This document shows positions 15,304-23,333 of a DNA stretch of 28,233 nt, piece after piece; the first letter of the stretch is position 1; each line of letters starts with the position of its first letter. The notes under the pieces are model-generated. The model saw only the letters and a program-made list of their open reading frames with translations, made no database searches and was not told the DNA's origin. The position numbers were made by a program, and so were the translations under genes. The stretch comes from Sphingobacteriia bacterium (GTDB lineage: Bacteria; Bacteroidota; Bacteroidia; Chitinophagales; Chitinophagaceae): NCBI GenBank assembly GCA_004294465.1, contig REAV01000073.1, forward strand, positions 1 through 28,233, read 5' to 3'.

Positions 15304-16171
15304 TCGTTTTTTTATTGACTATATATACGCCAACTAAAATTATTGCCAGGCAAATTACTTGTTGAAGGTTCACCTGTTCTCCGCCCCATAAACCCCAGCC
15401 AATTGCTACAAAAGGAATTCCATATGTAACAGTTGATGCAAAGAGTGCACCAGCACGTTTTACGAGCATATAAAAAAGAATGGAAGCGATTGCTGTGCCA
15501 AAAACTCCCAATGTTGCGGATGCCAGAATGGATTGCACATAAGCTTGCTCGGTTAATGGCATTGCAAAGAAGCCTGTAAATTGTAAAATCAATGCACAAG
15601 GAATGATTAAAAAAATAAATGCCATGGCCGCAATTTCTAAAGAGCCAATTCCTTGCATATGTCTTCCCACCATATTTACATTGATGCCGTAGAACAAAGT
15701 GGCCAATAATACAAGCAATGCGTAACTAATATACTGAACACTAATATTTGCCCCAGCAGCTACCAATAAGGTAAGTCCAATAAATCCAATAATAATTCCT
15801 ACAACCTGATTCATTTTCACTTTGAGTTGAAAAAATGCAATTCCGGTAACTATTACAAATAAAGGAGTTAGTGCATTTAAAATGCCTGCTAATGCGCTAT
15901 CGATTTTAGTTTCTGCTATGCAGAATAGATAAGCTGGGAAGAAGCTGCCCAGTAAACCAGAAAGAATGACCAACCATCTTTTTTGGGCAGGGATATGCTT
16001 AAATGCTTTGATCGCAAAAGGCAATAGAATGATGCCGGCACTCATAATACGAATAGATGCTACCTGATAGGGGCTTAATACATTCATTCCTCCTTTCATT
16101 AAAATAAAGGAACTGCCCCAAATTAAACAGAGTACCAAAAAGATGAGCCAATTAATAATTTTCTTTCCCAA
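15296..16171 (-). CDS. EamA/DMT-family membrane transporter
   Basis: A 291-residue permease of the drug/metabolite transporter superfamily. Two EamA repeats of about five helices each are visible (residues about 8-135 and 150-285), with the family start INWLIFLVLCLIWGSSFILMKGG and the repeat junction near ILNALTPLFVIVTGIAFF. The substrate cannot be told from the sequence; relatives export amino acids, metabolites or drugs. It is convergent with frr, with an 8-nt overlap of the two stop regions (15296-15303), and divergent from mscL by 94 nt. No operon partner. Confidence 0.87.
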   Translation of the reverse strand: MGKKIINWLIFLVLCLIWGSSFILMKGGMNVLSPYQVASIRIMSAGIILLPFAIKAFKHIPAQKRWLVILSGLLGSFFPAYLFCIAETKIDSALAGILNALTPLFVIVTGIAFFQLKVKMNQVVGIIIGFIGLTLLVAAGANISVQYISYALLVLLATLFYGINVNMVGRHMQGIGSLEIAAMAFIFLIIPCALILQFTGFFAMPLTEQAYVQSILASATLGVFGTAIASILFYMLVKRAGALFASTVTYGIPFVAIGWGLWGGEQVNLQQVICLAIILVGVYIVNKKTTK

Positions 16172-16265
16172 GGATAAATTTTATTCAAAGATGCAGTTTT
16201 ATGTTGCATTATGATGATTAAATAAAATGCTGTATTTTCAATTCCACATTTAAAACAATACAATT

Positions 16266-16691
16266 ATGGGAATGTTAAAAGAATTCAAAGAATTTGCCGT
16301 TAGGGGCAATTTGGTTGATACTGCTGTAGCCTTTATTATGGGTGCATCATTTGGTAAGATCGTTTCTTCCTTTGTAGATGGGATGATTATGCCTTTGGTG
16401 GGAATGCTTACAGGTGGAGTTGATTTTAACGATAAAAAACTGGTTTTAAAAGACGCCATTGAAGCAGTGAAAGATTCAAGCGGTAAAGTGGTTACGCCTG
16501 CTGTGGCAGAAGTTTCTGTGAAATATGGGGTCTTTATCACCAATTTAATTGATTTTGTAATAGTGGCTTTTGCTGTTTTCATGGTAATAAAAGGAATAAA
16601 TAAGATTAAAAAAGATACTCCAGCAGAAGCAGCAGCACCTTCAAGTACCGATACTTTGTTGATGGAAATAAGAGATTCCCTAAGGAAATAG
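16266..16691 (+). CDS. mscL: Large-conductance mechanosensitive channel
   Basis: A homopentameric inner-membrane channel that opens under membrane tension and releases solutes on hypo-osmotic shock. The 141 residues start with MGMLKEFKEFAVRGNLVDTA, the amphipathic N-terminal helix and FAVRGNxxDxA motif. The first pore helix is VAFIMGASFGKIVSSFVDGMIMPLVG, a periplasmic loop follows (about 50-78), and the second helix is FITNLIDFVIVAFAVFMVIKGIN. The C-terminal helix (about 115-141) carries an acidic and Ala-rich linker. A clear terminator follows, so it is a single-gene unit. Confidence 0.95.
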   Translation: MGMLKEFKEFAVRGNLVDTAVAFIMGASFGKIVSSFVDGMIMPLVGMLTGGVDFNDKKLVLKDAIEAVKDSSGKVVTPAVAEVSVKYGVFITNLIDFVIVAFAVFMVIKGINKIKKDTPAEAAAPSSTDTLLMEIRDSLRK

Positions 16692-16719
16692 CCCCATTTT
16701 GGTGGATAACTATTTAGTA

Positions 16720-16744
16720 AAACAGGCTTTTTTAAAGCCTGTTT
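16720..16744 (+). terminator. Rho-independent terminator of mscL
   Basis: A perfect 11-bp stem AAACAGGCTTT / AAAGCCTGTTT with a TTT loop, followed by the T-rich CTGTTTCTTTG. It lies 28 nt after the mscL stop and 31 nt before scpA. Confidence 0.8.
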
Positions 16745-16775
16745 CTGTTTCTTTGTATCAATCAATGTATTTGAA

Positions 16776-17567
16776 GTGAGTGCAGTAAATTATCAGATTA
16801 AGTTAGATCAGTTTGAAGGGCCATTCGACCTCTTGTTGTTTTTCATAGAAAGAGATGAATTGGACATTTATAATATTCCGATTACTAAAATCATCAACGA
16901 TTTTTTAGATTTTATTCATAGTTCTGAAAAGTTGAATATTGAATTGAGTAGCGAATTTATTCTGTTCATTTCAACCTTGATGAGAATCAAAGCCCGCTTA
17001 TTACTCCCTCGAAAAGAAATTGATGCTTCTGGGAATGAAATTGATCCACGTCAGGAATTGATCGATAAAATTCTTGAATACAAACGTTTCAAAGAAGCAG
17101 CTGTACAAATGGCCGAGATGGAAGCTATGAGAATGCTCATGGTAAAACGTGGAAACCTTCAAAAGGAAATTGCAGAAATAGGGGAGGAAGCTTCTGAAGG
17201 AACTGAAATTCAAAATATTACTTTATTCAAATTGATGAAATCTTTTGAAAAAGTAATGCAAAGGGTACACGATCGCCAAAACAAACCTGTACATACTGTT
17301 GTTCGTTATAATTATACCATGGAAGGAAGCCGAGATTATATGCTCGACTTTGTGGCCAAAGAAAAAACAGTGGCTTTCGAAAAAGTATTCGAGATTTGCG
17401 AAGATCGCATACATGCAATATTCTTATTCTTATCTATACTCGAATTATCTCAACAAAAATTCATGAAATTATTGGTTGGTCAGGGCATGAATAATTTCAT
17501 TGTTGAATGGAATGAAAACAGGGCTGCTGATATAGCTGATGAAGGGTTGACTGAAGAAGAGGTTTAA
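16776..17567 (+). CDS. scpA: Segregation and condensation protein A
   Basis: The kleisin subunit of the SMC-ScpAB chromosome condensation complex, bridging the SMC heads with ScpB. Its 263 residues fit the family. The N-terminal signature YQIKLDQFEGPFDLLLFFIERDELDIYNIPI is clear, followed by LSSEFILFISTLMRIKARLLLPR; the middle is acidic and helical, and the C-terminal winged helix region is about 195-255 (TVAFEKVFEICEDRIHAIFLFLSILELSQQKF). The start is a GTG at 16776; no ATG is available before the conserved region. ScpB is not adjacent. The stop codon TAA overlaps the first A of the heptamer array. Confidence 0.95.
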   Translation: MSAVNYQIKLDQFEGPFDLLLFFIERDELDIYNIPITKIINDFLDFIHSSEKLNIELSSEFILFISTLMRIKARLLLPRKEIDASGNEIDPRQELIDKILEYKRFKEAAVQMAEMEAMRMLMVKRGNLQKEIAEIGEEASEGTEIQNITLFKLMKSFEKVMQRVHDRQNKPVHTVVRYNYTMEGSRDYMLDFVAKEKTVAFEKVFEICEDRIHAIFLFLSILELSQQKFMKLLVGQGMNNFIVEWNENRAADIADEGLTEEEV

Positions 17568-17620
17568 GATAAAAGATAAGAGATAAAAGATAAAAGATAA
17601 GAGATAAAAGATAAGAGATA
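17567..17620 (+). repeat. Heptanucleotide array, arm A (about 8 units)
   Basis: Seven full units AGATAAA or AGATAAG plus AGATA, starting on the last base of the scpA stop codon. The inner end GAGATA pairs with TATCTC at 17629-17634 around the 8-nt loop 17621-17628, the same geometry as the array at 1884-2092. Confidence 0.92.
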
Positions 17621-17621
17621 T

Positions 17622-17670
17622 CAATTCATATCTCATAATTCATATCTCTTCTTTCTTCTCTCTTAATTCT
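17622..17670 (-). repeat. Heptanucleotide array, arm B (7 units, partly degenerate)
   Basis: Units on the plus strand: CAATTCA, TATCTCA, TAATTCA, TATCTCT, TCTTTCT, TCTCTCT and TAATTCT, all in one register. The first unit overlaps the 8-nt loop. The last three bases of the TAATTCA unit (17640-17642) form the TGA stop of the decayed minus-strand gene, as at 2090-2092. The four outermost units continue into that gene's coding end. Confidence 0.85.
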
Positions 17671-18083
17671 AAAAGCTTGATAAATAAGTTTCTTGAATAT
17701 AGTAAGGATAATATTACAAAAATACTCATGCTGATTATAGGTATTGTTTGATGAAAGCTCTGAAGATTGTAATTAGTGGAGTCTCTTGTAAAGAACAATA
17801 TTAACGATGTGTACATGCATCCTATTCCTATAAATTGTACAACAACTTTCTCCGTTTCCCTTTTTGTAAAATTACCAAACAGAAAGCGTTAAGGCGAATA
17901 AGCCTAAAATACTAACCAAGTCGATTTTAAAAAAACTAGGGGGAGTATTAAATACGCTATCCAAGGGCCGCCCATGTGATCTCCGTTAATGATGATAAAG
18001 CAGTAGCTCATAGCCACCCAGACCTTATTCAATTGTAAATCAACTTTTTTATTAATCAAGATATAGCTTAGTCCAAAAAAGAT
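17640..18083 (-). pseudogene. Remnant of a multi-helix membrane protein gene with two compensating frameshifts
   Basis: Minus-strand reading right after dxs gives a coherent hydrophobic protein in pieces. Frame one runs from about 18083 to a TAG at 17904 and includes WVAMSYCFIIINGDHMGGPW and AYLILPLVF. The protein then continues in another frame as FFKIDLVSILGLFALTLSVW to a TAA at 17873, and returns to frame one from about 17872 to a TGA at 17640, including FIGIGCMYTSLILFF and SMSIFVILSLLYS. One extra base in the A7 run at 17929-17935 and one base less near 17870-17878 would restore one open frame of about 145 codons, with about five membrane helices. No ATG start lies before the first helix, so the 5' end may be lost too. 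The family is not recognised. Sequencing error at homopolymers is an alternative. Confidence 0.55.
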
Positions 18084-20017
18084 TAACCTAAAACAGCCGA
18101 ATCCACCTTAACAGTATCTTTCATTAACACCCTAACTGCTGCTGCAATTCCTTCTGCATCATAAGCACATTCGCGGTGAAGCTCTTTTGGTGTTCCATGC
18201 TCTACCAAACGATCTGGAATTCCCAGTATAGTTACTTCAGCTTGATAATTATTGGCGTTCATGAATTCTAACACTGCAGAACCAAATCCACCCACAACAG
18301 TACCGTCTTCTACAGTAACAATTTTATTGTAGTTGCTGAAAACTTCATGTAATAAATCTTCATCAATTGGTTTTACAAAGCGAAGATCATAATGTGCTGG
18401 ATCAATTCCTTCTGTTCTGAGTTGGCGGATAGCTGCCTGTGCAAAATTGCCTGGATGACCAAAACTTAATATCGCAATCTCTTTTCCATCTTTTAATTTT
18501 CTACCCTTACCAATGGTGATTTCTTCGAATGGTGTTTTCCAATCTACCATTACACCTTCTCCTCTTGGATACCTGATTACAAAAGGATATTTATTGCTAT
18601 CCAACTGTGCAGTGTACATTAAGTTACGCAATTCTTTTTCATTCATAGGTGCGCTTACTACCATATGTGGTATACAACGCATGTATGGAATATCATAACA
18701 TCCATGATGGGTTGGTCCGTCTTCTCCCACCAAACCTGCTCTGTCTAAACAGAACACTACAGGCAATTTTTGTATAGCAACATCATGCACAACTTGGTCG
18801 TATGCACGCTGCATGAAAGATGAATAAATATTACAGAATACCCTCAATCCCTGAGTAGCCATTCCTGCACTTACCGTAACTGCATGTTGCTCACAGATAC
18901 CCACATCAAAAGCACGATGCGGCATTTTTTCCATCATGAATTTTAATGAAGATCCACTTGGCATAGCTGGCGTAACCCCCATTATTTTATCATTCATTTC
19001 AGCCAACTCAATTATGGTATGGCCAAATACATCTTGGTATTTAGGAGGTTGCGGAGCGTCTATTTTTTTCTTGAATATTTCGCCAGTTACTTTATCGAAT
19101 AAACCGGGTGCATGCCATTTGGTTTGGTCTTTCTCAGCCAATGCATACCCCTTTCCTTTTACCGTTACAATATGTAAAATTTTAGGGCCTGGCATTTCTT
19201 TCAAATCCTTTAAAGTATCTACCAGTTTAGAAATATTGTGACCATCAATAGGACCAAAATACCTAAGGTTCAATGCTTCAAATAAATTACTGCTCTTGCT
19301 TACAACGCCTTTAATACTGGCTTCTAACTTACTGGCCATTTCTCTCGAAAAGTTTTTGCCAATAGGTAATTTGCCCATAATATTCCAAACCTCATCTCTA
19401 ACTTTATTGTAAGTAGGTGATGTAGAAATATCCGTTAAATATTCTTTTAATGCACCAACATTGGGGTCGATGCTCATACAGTTGTCATTCAGAATAATCA
19501 GTACATCACTATCAGCTACACCAGCATGATTCATCGCTTCAAATGCCATGCCTGCAGTCATAGATCCATCTCCAATAACCGCAACAGACTTTCTGTTTTC
19601 GCCTCTGTATTTTGCAGCCATTGCCATTCCTAATGCTGCAGAAATTGAAGTAGAAGAATGGCCTACTCCAAATGTATCATATTCACTTTCCGATCTTTTT
19701 GGGAAACCACTTAAACCATTGTATTTTCTATTGCTGGAAAAATTATCTCTTCTTCCTGTAAGAATTTTATGGCCATAAGCCTGGTGACCCACATCCCATA
19801 CCAATTGGTCATGTGGAGTATTGTACACATAATGAAGGGCAACACTTAATTCAACAACACCTAAACTGGCAGCAAAATGCCCGCCTTGCACACTCACCAC
19901 ATCAATGATATATTGTCTTAATTCATCACAAACCTGATGCAATTGTTCCCTTCCTAATTTCTTAAGATCCGACGGGCTATTAATATTTTTTAACAATGGT
20001 CCTGGAATGAACTCCAT
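18083..20017 (-). CDS. dxs: 1-deoxy-D-xylulose-5-phosphate synthase
   Basis: Condenses pyruvate and glyceraldehyde 3-phosphate to DXP, the entry step of the MEP isoprenoid pathway and of thiamine and pyridoxal precursors. The 644 residues are full length. Motifs: HFAASLGVVELSVALHYV (about 47-64), DVGHQAYGHKILTGRR (75-90), the thiamine-diphosphate site GDGSMTAGMAFEAMNHAG (about 148-165, with the following NDN), the Glu in DVGICEQHAVTVSAGMA (about 371-387, activating the cofactor), and DRAGLVGEDGPTHHG (about 417-431), diagnostic for DXS over transketolase. Divergent from the LytS-type kinase gene, whose start is 184 nt away. The stop is directly followed by the membrane-protein remnant. Confidence 0.97.
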   Translation of the reverse strand: MEFIPGPLLKNINSPSDLKKLGREQLHQVCDELRQYIIDVVSVQGGHFAASLGVVELSVALHYVYNTPHDQLVWDVGHQAYGHKILTGRRDNFSSNRKYNGLSGFPKRSESEYDTFGVGHSSTSISAALGMAMAAKYRGENRKSVAVIGDGSMTAGMAFEAMNHAGVADSDVLIILNDNCMSIDPNVGALKEYLTDISTSPTYNKVRDEVWNIMGKLPIGKNFSREMASKLEASIKGVVSKSSNLFEALNLRYFGPIDGHNISKLVDTLKDLKEMPGPKILHIVTVKGKGYALAEKDQTKWHAPGLFDKVTGEIFKKKIDAPQPPKYQDVFGHTIIELAEMNDKIMGVTPAMPSGSSLKFMMEKMPHRAFDVGICEQHAVTVSAGMATQGLRVFCNIYSSFMQRAYDQVVHDVAIQKLPVVFCLDRAGLVGEDGPTHHGCYDIPYMRCIPHMVVSAPMNEKELRNLMYTAQLDSNKYPFVIRYPRGEGVMVDWKTPFEEITIGKGRKLKDGKEIAILSFGHPGNFAQAAIRQLRTEGIDPAHYDLRFVKPIDEDLLHEVFSNYNKIVTVEDGTVVGGFGSAVLEFMNANNYQAEVTILGIPDRLVEHGTPKELHRECAYDAEGIAAAVRVLMKDTVKVDSAVLG

Positions 20018-20035
20018 GTATAGTTATTTAATGGG

Positions 20036-20067
20036 TAAAAATACGATTTTGGGCCCAAATGCCCCAA
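20036..20067 (-). promoter_or_regulatory. Possible dxs promoter
   Basis: On the minus strand TTG (20067-20065) and TATTTTTA (20043-20036) are 21 nt apart. The second element matches TAnnTTTG at all but the last base. It ends 18 nt before the dxs ATG. Moderate match only. Confidence 0.35.
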
Positions 20068-20090
20068 CTCAGCATTAAAACACCCAATTA

Positions 20091-20107
20091 CACCGATGGT
20101 TCGGTGA
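20091..20107. promoter_or_regulatory. Small inverted repeat between divergent dxs and kinase genes
   Basis: CACCGA and TCGGTG form a perfect 6-bp inverted repeat around TGGTT. It sits about 25 bp upstream of the possible dxs -33 element, so it could be an operator. No known binding site is recognised. Confidence 0.3.
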
Positions 20108-20187
20108 AGGAAAACAATATTTTTAGCCAATTAGCAACCTAATTTGCCATTAGTCCTAAAATAGGTTCCAGTGGGGTTACCTAAAAT

Positions 20188-20195
20188 TATCTTTG
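20188..20195 (+). promoter_or_regulatory. -7 element of the kinase operon, predicted leaderless
   Basis: TATCTTTG matches TAnnTTTG exactly and ends 6 nt before the ATG at 20202, the same distance as at araC. No -33 TTG at correct spacing is visible. Confidence 0.5.
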
Positions 20196-20201
20196 TAGAA
20201 C

Positions 20202-21272
20202 ATGAGAAATCAGCGAAAAGCAGTTTTATATTGGTGGTGTCAAATTGGTGGCTGGATGATGTATGGGTTAACAATGGTGTTTTTTGCCTTTGTTTTCGAC
20301 AGCAAAATCAATACTATTTTCTATCCAAAATTGTTGGTGATCATCACTACAGGGTTATTTTTCACACATATCCTAAGGGAATTAATCAAAGCATTTAAAT
20401 TAAGACCTCCCGAATTGTCCAAAAAATGGGCATTGTTTACTGTAATACTCTTGATCATTCTGGTACTTTTTAATTTAACCAACAGTGCATTGGCAGAATG
20501 GTGGGGTTTGTATAATCCTAAAACAAAGGTTTCCGTTGAAAAGAGATTTTTGGTAAATCTAGTTTCTGACTCTCCCTTGATATTGGTTTGGGTATCCATC
20601 TATTATCTATGGCATTATATAGAGTTGGGAACAAAAATTGAAATTCAGAAAGTAAAATTGGAAAGCTTGGTAAAAGAATTAGAGCTTAACACCATCAAAT
20701 CTCATATCAATCCACATTTTATTTTTAATGCTTTGAATAGTATTCGTGCACTGGTAGATGAAAATCCTGAAAGAGCAAGAACGGCGATTACTGAATTGAG
20801 CAATATTTTGAGAAGTAGTATGCAATCAGAAAAGTTGACCACTGTGCCTTTCGAAAAAGAATTGAATATTGTAAAAGATTATTTAGCTTTAGAACATATT
20901 CGTTTTGAAGATCGATTAATGGTTGAATTTGATATTGATGAAGATACTTTAGACCAGCCCATCCCTCCAATGATGTTGCAAACTTTAGTAGAAAACGCAA
21001 TTAAACATGGAATAAGCAAGCATAAGCAAGGCGGATTGGTAAAAATCATTTCAGATTTCAAGGACAATCATCATGAAGTGATTGTACAAAATACAGGAAC
21101 CTTTGTGCAAAACGATTTATCGGATGGTTTCGGAATAAGCAGCACACACAATCGATTGAATTTATTATTCGGAAGAAAAGCCAATTTTACTATTTGTGAT
21201 AAGGGCGACAATTTGGTAGAAGCCATGATTATTATGCCCGTTCATGATTCCTCAGTTGCAGTTAAAAATTAA
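20202..21272 (+). CDS. LytS/YehU-type sensor histidine kinase
   Basis: An inner-membrane sensor kinase of 356 residues. Four membrane helices are seen at about 8-32, 42-60, 76-96 and 113-136, with little periplasmic sequence, so it probably senses within the membrane. A coiled linker follows (140-165). The His_kinase domain (PF06580 type) has KSHINPHFIFNALNSIRAL with the phosphoacceptor His172, and the ATPase part has the N-box LQTLVENAIKHGI and a G-box-like segment GFGISSTHNRLNLLFG. The response regulator gene starts 6 nt after the stop, so the two form a two-component operon. The signal is unknown. The ATG at 20202 is chosen because it is preceded by a -7 element and by no other in-frame start. 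Confidence 0.92.
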   Translation: MRNQRKAVLYWWCQIGGWMMYGLTMVFFAFVFDSKINTIFYPKLLVIITTGLFFTHILRELIKAFKLRPPELSKKWALFTVILLIILVLFNLTNSALAEWWGLYNPKTKVSVEKRFLVNLVSDSPLILVWVSIYYLWHYIELGTKIEIQKVKLESLVKELELNTIKSHINPHFIFNALNSIRALVDENPERARTAITELSNILRSSMQSEKLTTVPFEKELNIVKDYLALEHIRFEDRLMVEFDIDEDTLDQPIPPMMLQTLVENAIKHGISKHKQGGLVKIISDFKDNHHEVIVQNTGTFVQNDLSDGFGISSTHNRLNLLFGRKANFTICDKGDNLVEAMIIMPVHDSSVAVKN

Positions 21273-21278
21273 ATTTAT

Positions 21279-21917
21279 ATGGCTATTAAAGCAATTATTA
21301 TTGATGATGAAAGACTGGCTCGTAATGAACTTAAAAAGTTGTTACAAGACCATGGCGATATTGAAGTGATTGATGAAGCAGCAAATGTAGACGAGGGTAT
21401 TGAAAAAATAGAAACCTTAAATCCTGATTTAATTTTTTTGGATATTCAAATGCCTGGAAAAACAGGATTCGACTTATTAGCCGAAGTAGAAAAAGCACCT
21501 AAAGTTATTTTTACTACTGCCTATGATGAGTATGCTATTAAAGCGTTTGAGGTGAATGCTTTGGATTATTTGTTGAAACCTATCGAACCTAAAAGATTAA
21601 GTGATGCAATCCAAAAGTTGCATGCTGAATTGTTTAAAGAAAATATTGGATTAGCTGGCGTTAACAGAGGTCCTTTAACCGAATACGATCAGGTTTTTGT
21701 GAAAGATGGAGAACGTTGCTGGTTTGTGAAATTGGGAGAAATCAGATTATTTGAAAGTGTGGGCAATTATGCAAAAGTTTTCTTTGGAACCAATAAGCCA
21801 CTTATTTTAAAATCCCTTAATGCTTTAGAAGAAAGATTGGATGACAGAATGTTTTTTAGGGCCAATCGTAAGCATATCATTCAGACAGTGAAGTTCAAAG
21901 AAATGATGAGCTTGTAG
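21279..21917 (+). CDS. LytTR-family response regulator with shortened DNA-binding domain
   Basis: A response regulator of 212 residues, partner of the kinase just upstream. The receiver domain (1-118) is complete: D9 and D10, the phosphoacceptor D55 in FLDIQMPG, T79/T80 and K100. The LytTR domain begins near 137 (DQVFVKDGERCWFVKLGEIRLFESVGNYAKVFF). After FRANRKHII (193-201) the protein jumps to QTVKFKEMMSL, which looks like the normal end of such proteins (…RRQ, then KFKEMMSL). The usual middle part (the WFNG-type strand and SRRQ segment, roughly 30-35 residues) is absent, so the domain has about 76 residues rather than about 100-110. The frame is intact. DNA binding may be weakened or lost. 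The heptamer array starts one base after the TAG stop. Confidence 0.9.
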   Translation: MAIKAIIIDDERLARNELKKLLQDHGDIEVIDEAANVDEGIEKIETLNPDLIFLDIQMPGKTGFDLLAEVEKAPKVIFTTAYDEYAIKAFEVNALDYLLKPIEPKRLSDAIQKLHAELFKENIGLAGVNRGPLTEYDQVFVKDGERCWFVKLGEIRLFESVGNYAKVFFGTNKPLILKSLNALEERLDDRMFFRANRKHIIQTVKFKEMMSL

Positions 21918-21918
21918 G

Positions 21919-21943
21919 AGATAAAAGATAAGAGATAAAAGAT
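21919..21943 (+). repeat. Heptanucleotide array, short arm A (3 full units)
   Basis: AGATAAA, AGATAAG, AGATAAA and a partial AGAT, starting one base after the TAG stop of the response regulator. No arm B follows; the next gene is co-directional. Confidence 0.85.
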
Positions 21944-21978
21944 CGGTAAGAAGCTTTAAGAATTATTAATTACATGTT

Positions 21979-23268
21979 ATGAGAAAAATAGTTGGTTTAA
22001 TTACGATGTTGTTTTGTGCGAGTGTAGTTACTGCACAAAATATTGATATCATTATCAATGCTGCTGAAGTTGAAAGAATTGAAAAAACCTTGTCTGCAGA
22101 CGATATGCAAGGCAGAAGAACATTCACTCCAGGTATAGAAAAAGCAGCTGCTTTTATTGCCGATGAGTTCAAGAAATCGGGGCTTCAAACTTTCAAGCAA
22201 AATGGTAATTACCTGCAATCTTTCAATATGGTAAGAGCTAAATTTATTAGTGCTTCAGCCAATTTTGATGGAAATGAAATTGATACCAAAAATATAATTG
22301 CGCTCACTTGTAAGCCCGATTTACTTATTAATGAAAAATCAGGATATGAATTAGTAAGAATTACCAAAGCAGACAATTTTAATACAGAAGCCAGAAAATA
22401 CAGCAGCATGGCGAAAAATTATGTTGTATTAGTGGATAGTTCTTATGCAAGCAATTTCAGTCGCTTAATCAGGTTGAAGTCGAGCATGTTTCAATCGGAG
22501 AATTCAGTGATTTTTATTTTATCTCAAGCAATTCCATCCAAATTTACTATACAATCTAAACATGAAATTTCTACTCAGCCATTGAGCAATGTGGTAGGAA
22601 TTATTCCAGGTAAGTCTTTGCCAAACGAATATGTTATATTCTCAGGACACTATGATCATTTGGGTATGGATAGTAAAAAAGCAGTGAACAATGATTCTAT
22701 TTATAATGGTGCCAATGACGATGCTGCAGGTACAACAGCTGTGATGTTATTAGCGAAGTATTATAGAATGATGAACAACAATGAGCGTACCTTGGTTTTT
22801 GCTGCATTCACTGCAGAAGAAGTAGGTGGATTTGGAGCAACTTATTTTTCGAAGCAATTCAATCCAGAAGATGTTAAAGCTATGTTCAATATAGAAATGA
22901 TTGGAACCGAAAGTAAGTGGGGAGCTAATAGCGCTTATATAACAGGGTTTGATAAAACTGATATGGGTACCATCTTACAAAAAAATTTAGCTGGTACTTC
23001 ATTTAATTTTTATCCTGATCCATATCCTGATCAAAATTTATTTTATCGATCGGATAATGCAACATTAGCCAGATTAGGCGTTCCAGCACATACTATTTCT
23101 ACTTCTAAAATGGATAGTGAACCCAATTACCACAAAGTATCCGACGAAATTGGTACGCTGAATATTCCCAATATGACTCAGATCATTAAATCAATTGCAC
23201 TAAGTGCAAGAGGAATTATTAGTGGAAAAGAAACGCCAAGCAGGGTAGATGTAAGTGCATTAAAATAA
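21979..23268 (+). CDS. Secreted M28-family metallopeptidase
   Basis: A 429-residue exported zinc aminopeptidase or glutaminyl-cyclase-like hydrolase. The signal peptide is MRKIVGLITMLFCASVVTAQ, with a likely cut after Ala19. A protease-associated insertion may occupy about 105-195. The M28 zinc site has H224 in SGHYDH, Asp in NGANDDAAG, the Glu pair in FTAEEVGGFG (catalytic Glu and zinc ligand), an acidic residue in NIEMIG (Glu where NLDMIG is common), and His in EPNYHKVSDE. So all catalytic positions are filled, one by a conservative change. It lies 61 nt downstream of the response regulator, across a repeat array, so co-transcription with the two-component genes is possible but not shown. 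Confidence 0.88.
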   Translation: MRKIVGLITMLFCASVVTAQNIDIIINAAEVERIEKTLSADDMQGRRTFTPGIEKAAAFIADEFKKSGLQTFKQNGNYLQSFNMVRAKFISASANFDGNEIDTKNIIALTCKPDLLINEKSGYELVRITKADNFNTEARKYSSMAKNYVVLVDSSYASNFSRLIRLKSSMFQSENSVIFILSQAIPSKFTIQSKHEISTQPLSNVVGIIPGKSLPNEYVIFSGHYDHLGMDSKKAVNNDSIYNGANDDAAGTTAVMLLAKYYRMMNNNERTLVFAAFTAEEVGGFGATYFSKQFNPEDVKAMFNIEMIGTESKWGANSAYITGFDKTDMGTILQKNLAGTSFNFYPDPYPDQNLFYRSDNATLARLGVPAHTISTSKMDSEPNYHKVSDEIGTLNIPNMTQIIKSIALSARGIISGKETPSRVDVSALK

Positions 23269-23272
23269 AAAT

Positions 23273-23296
23273 CCACTTCAATTGTTATTGAAGCGG
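23273..23296 (-). terminator. Hairpin between convergent peptidase and ATPase genes
   Basis: CTTCAAT / ATTGAAG with a TGTT loop, extended by CC / GG across one mismatch. On the minus strand it is followed by GATTTTTATTTT, giving a good terminator for the ATPase transcript. On the plus strand the T run is missing. Confidence 0.6.
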
Positions 23297-23333
23297 GTTG
23301 ATATTGATTGATCTGCTTATAAGATAGTAAATT

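Noticed and set aside
18083..20017. dxs as the missing half of the split transketolase
   Set aside because: The protein is full length and has the DRAGLVGEDGPTHHG segment of DXS. It is a separate enzyme.
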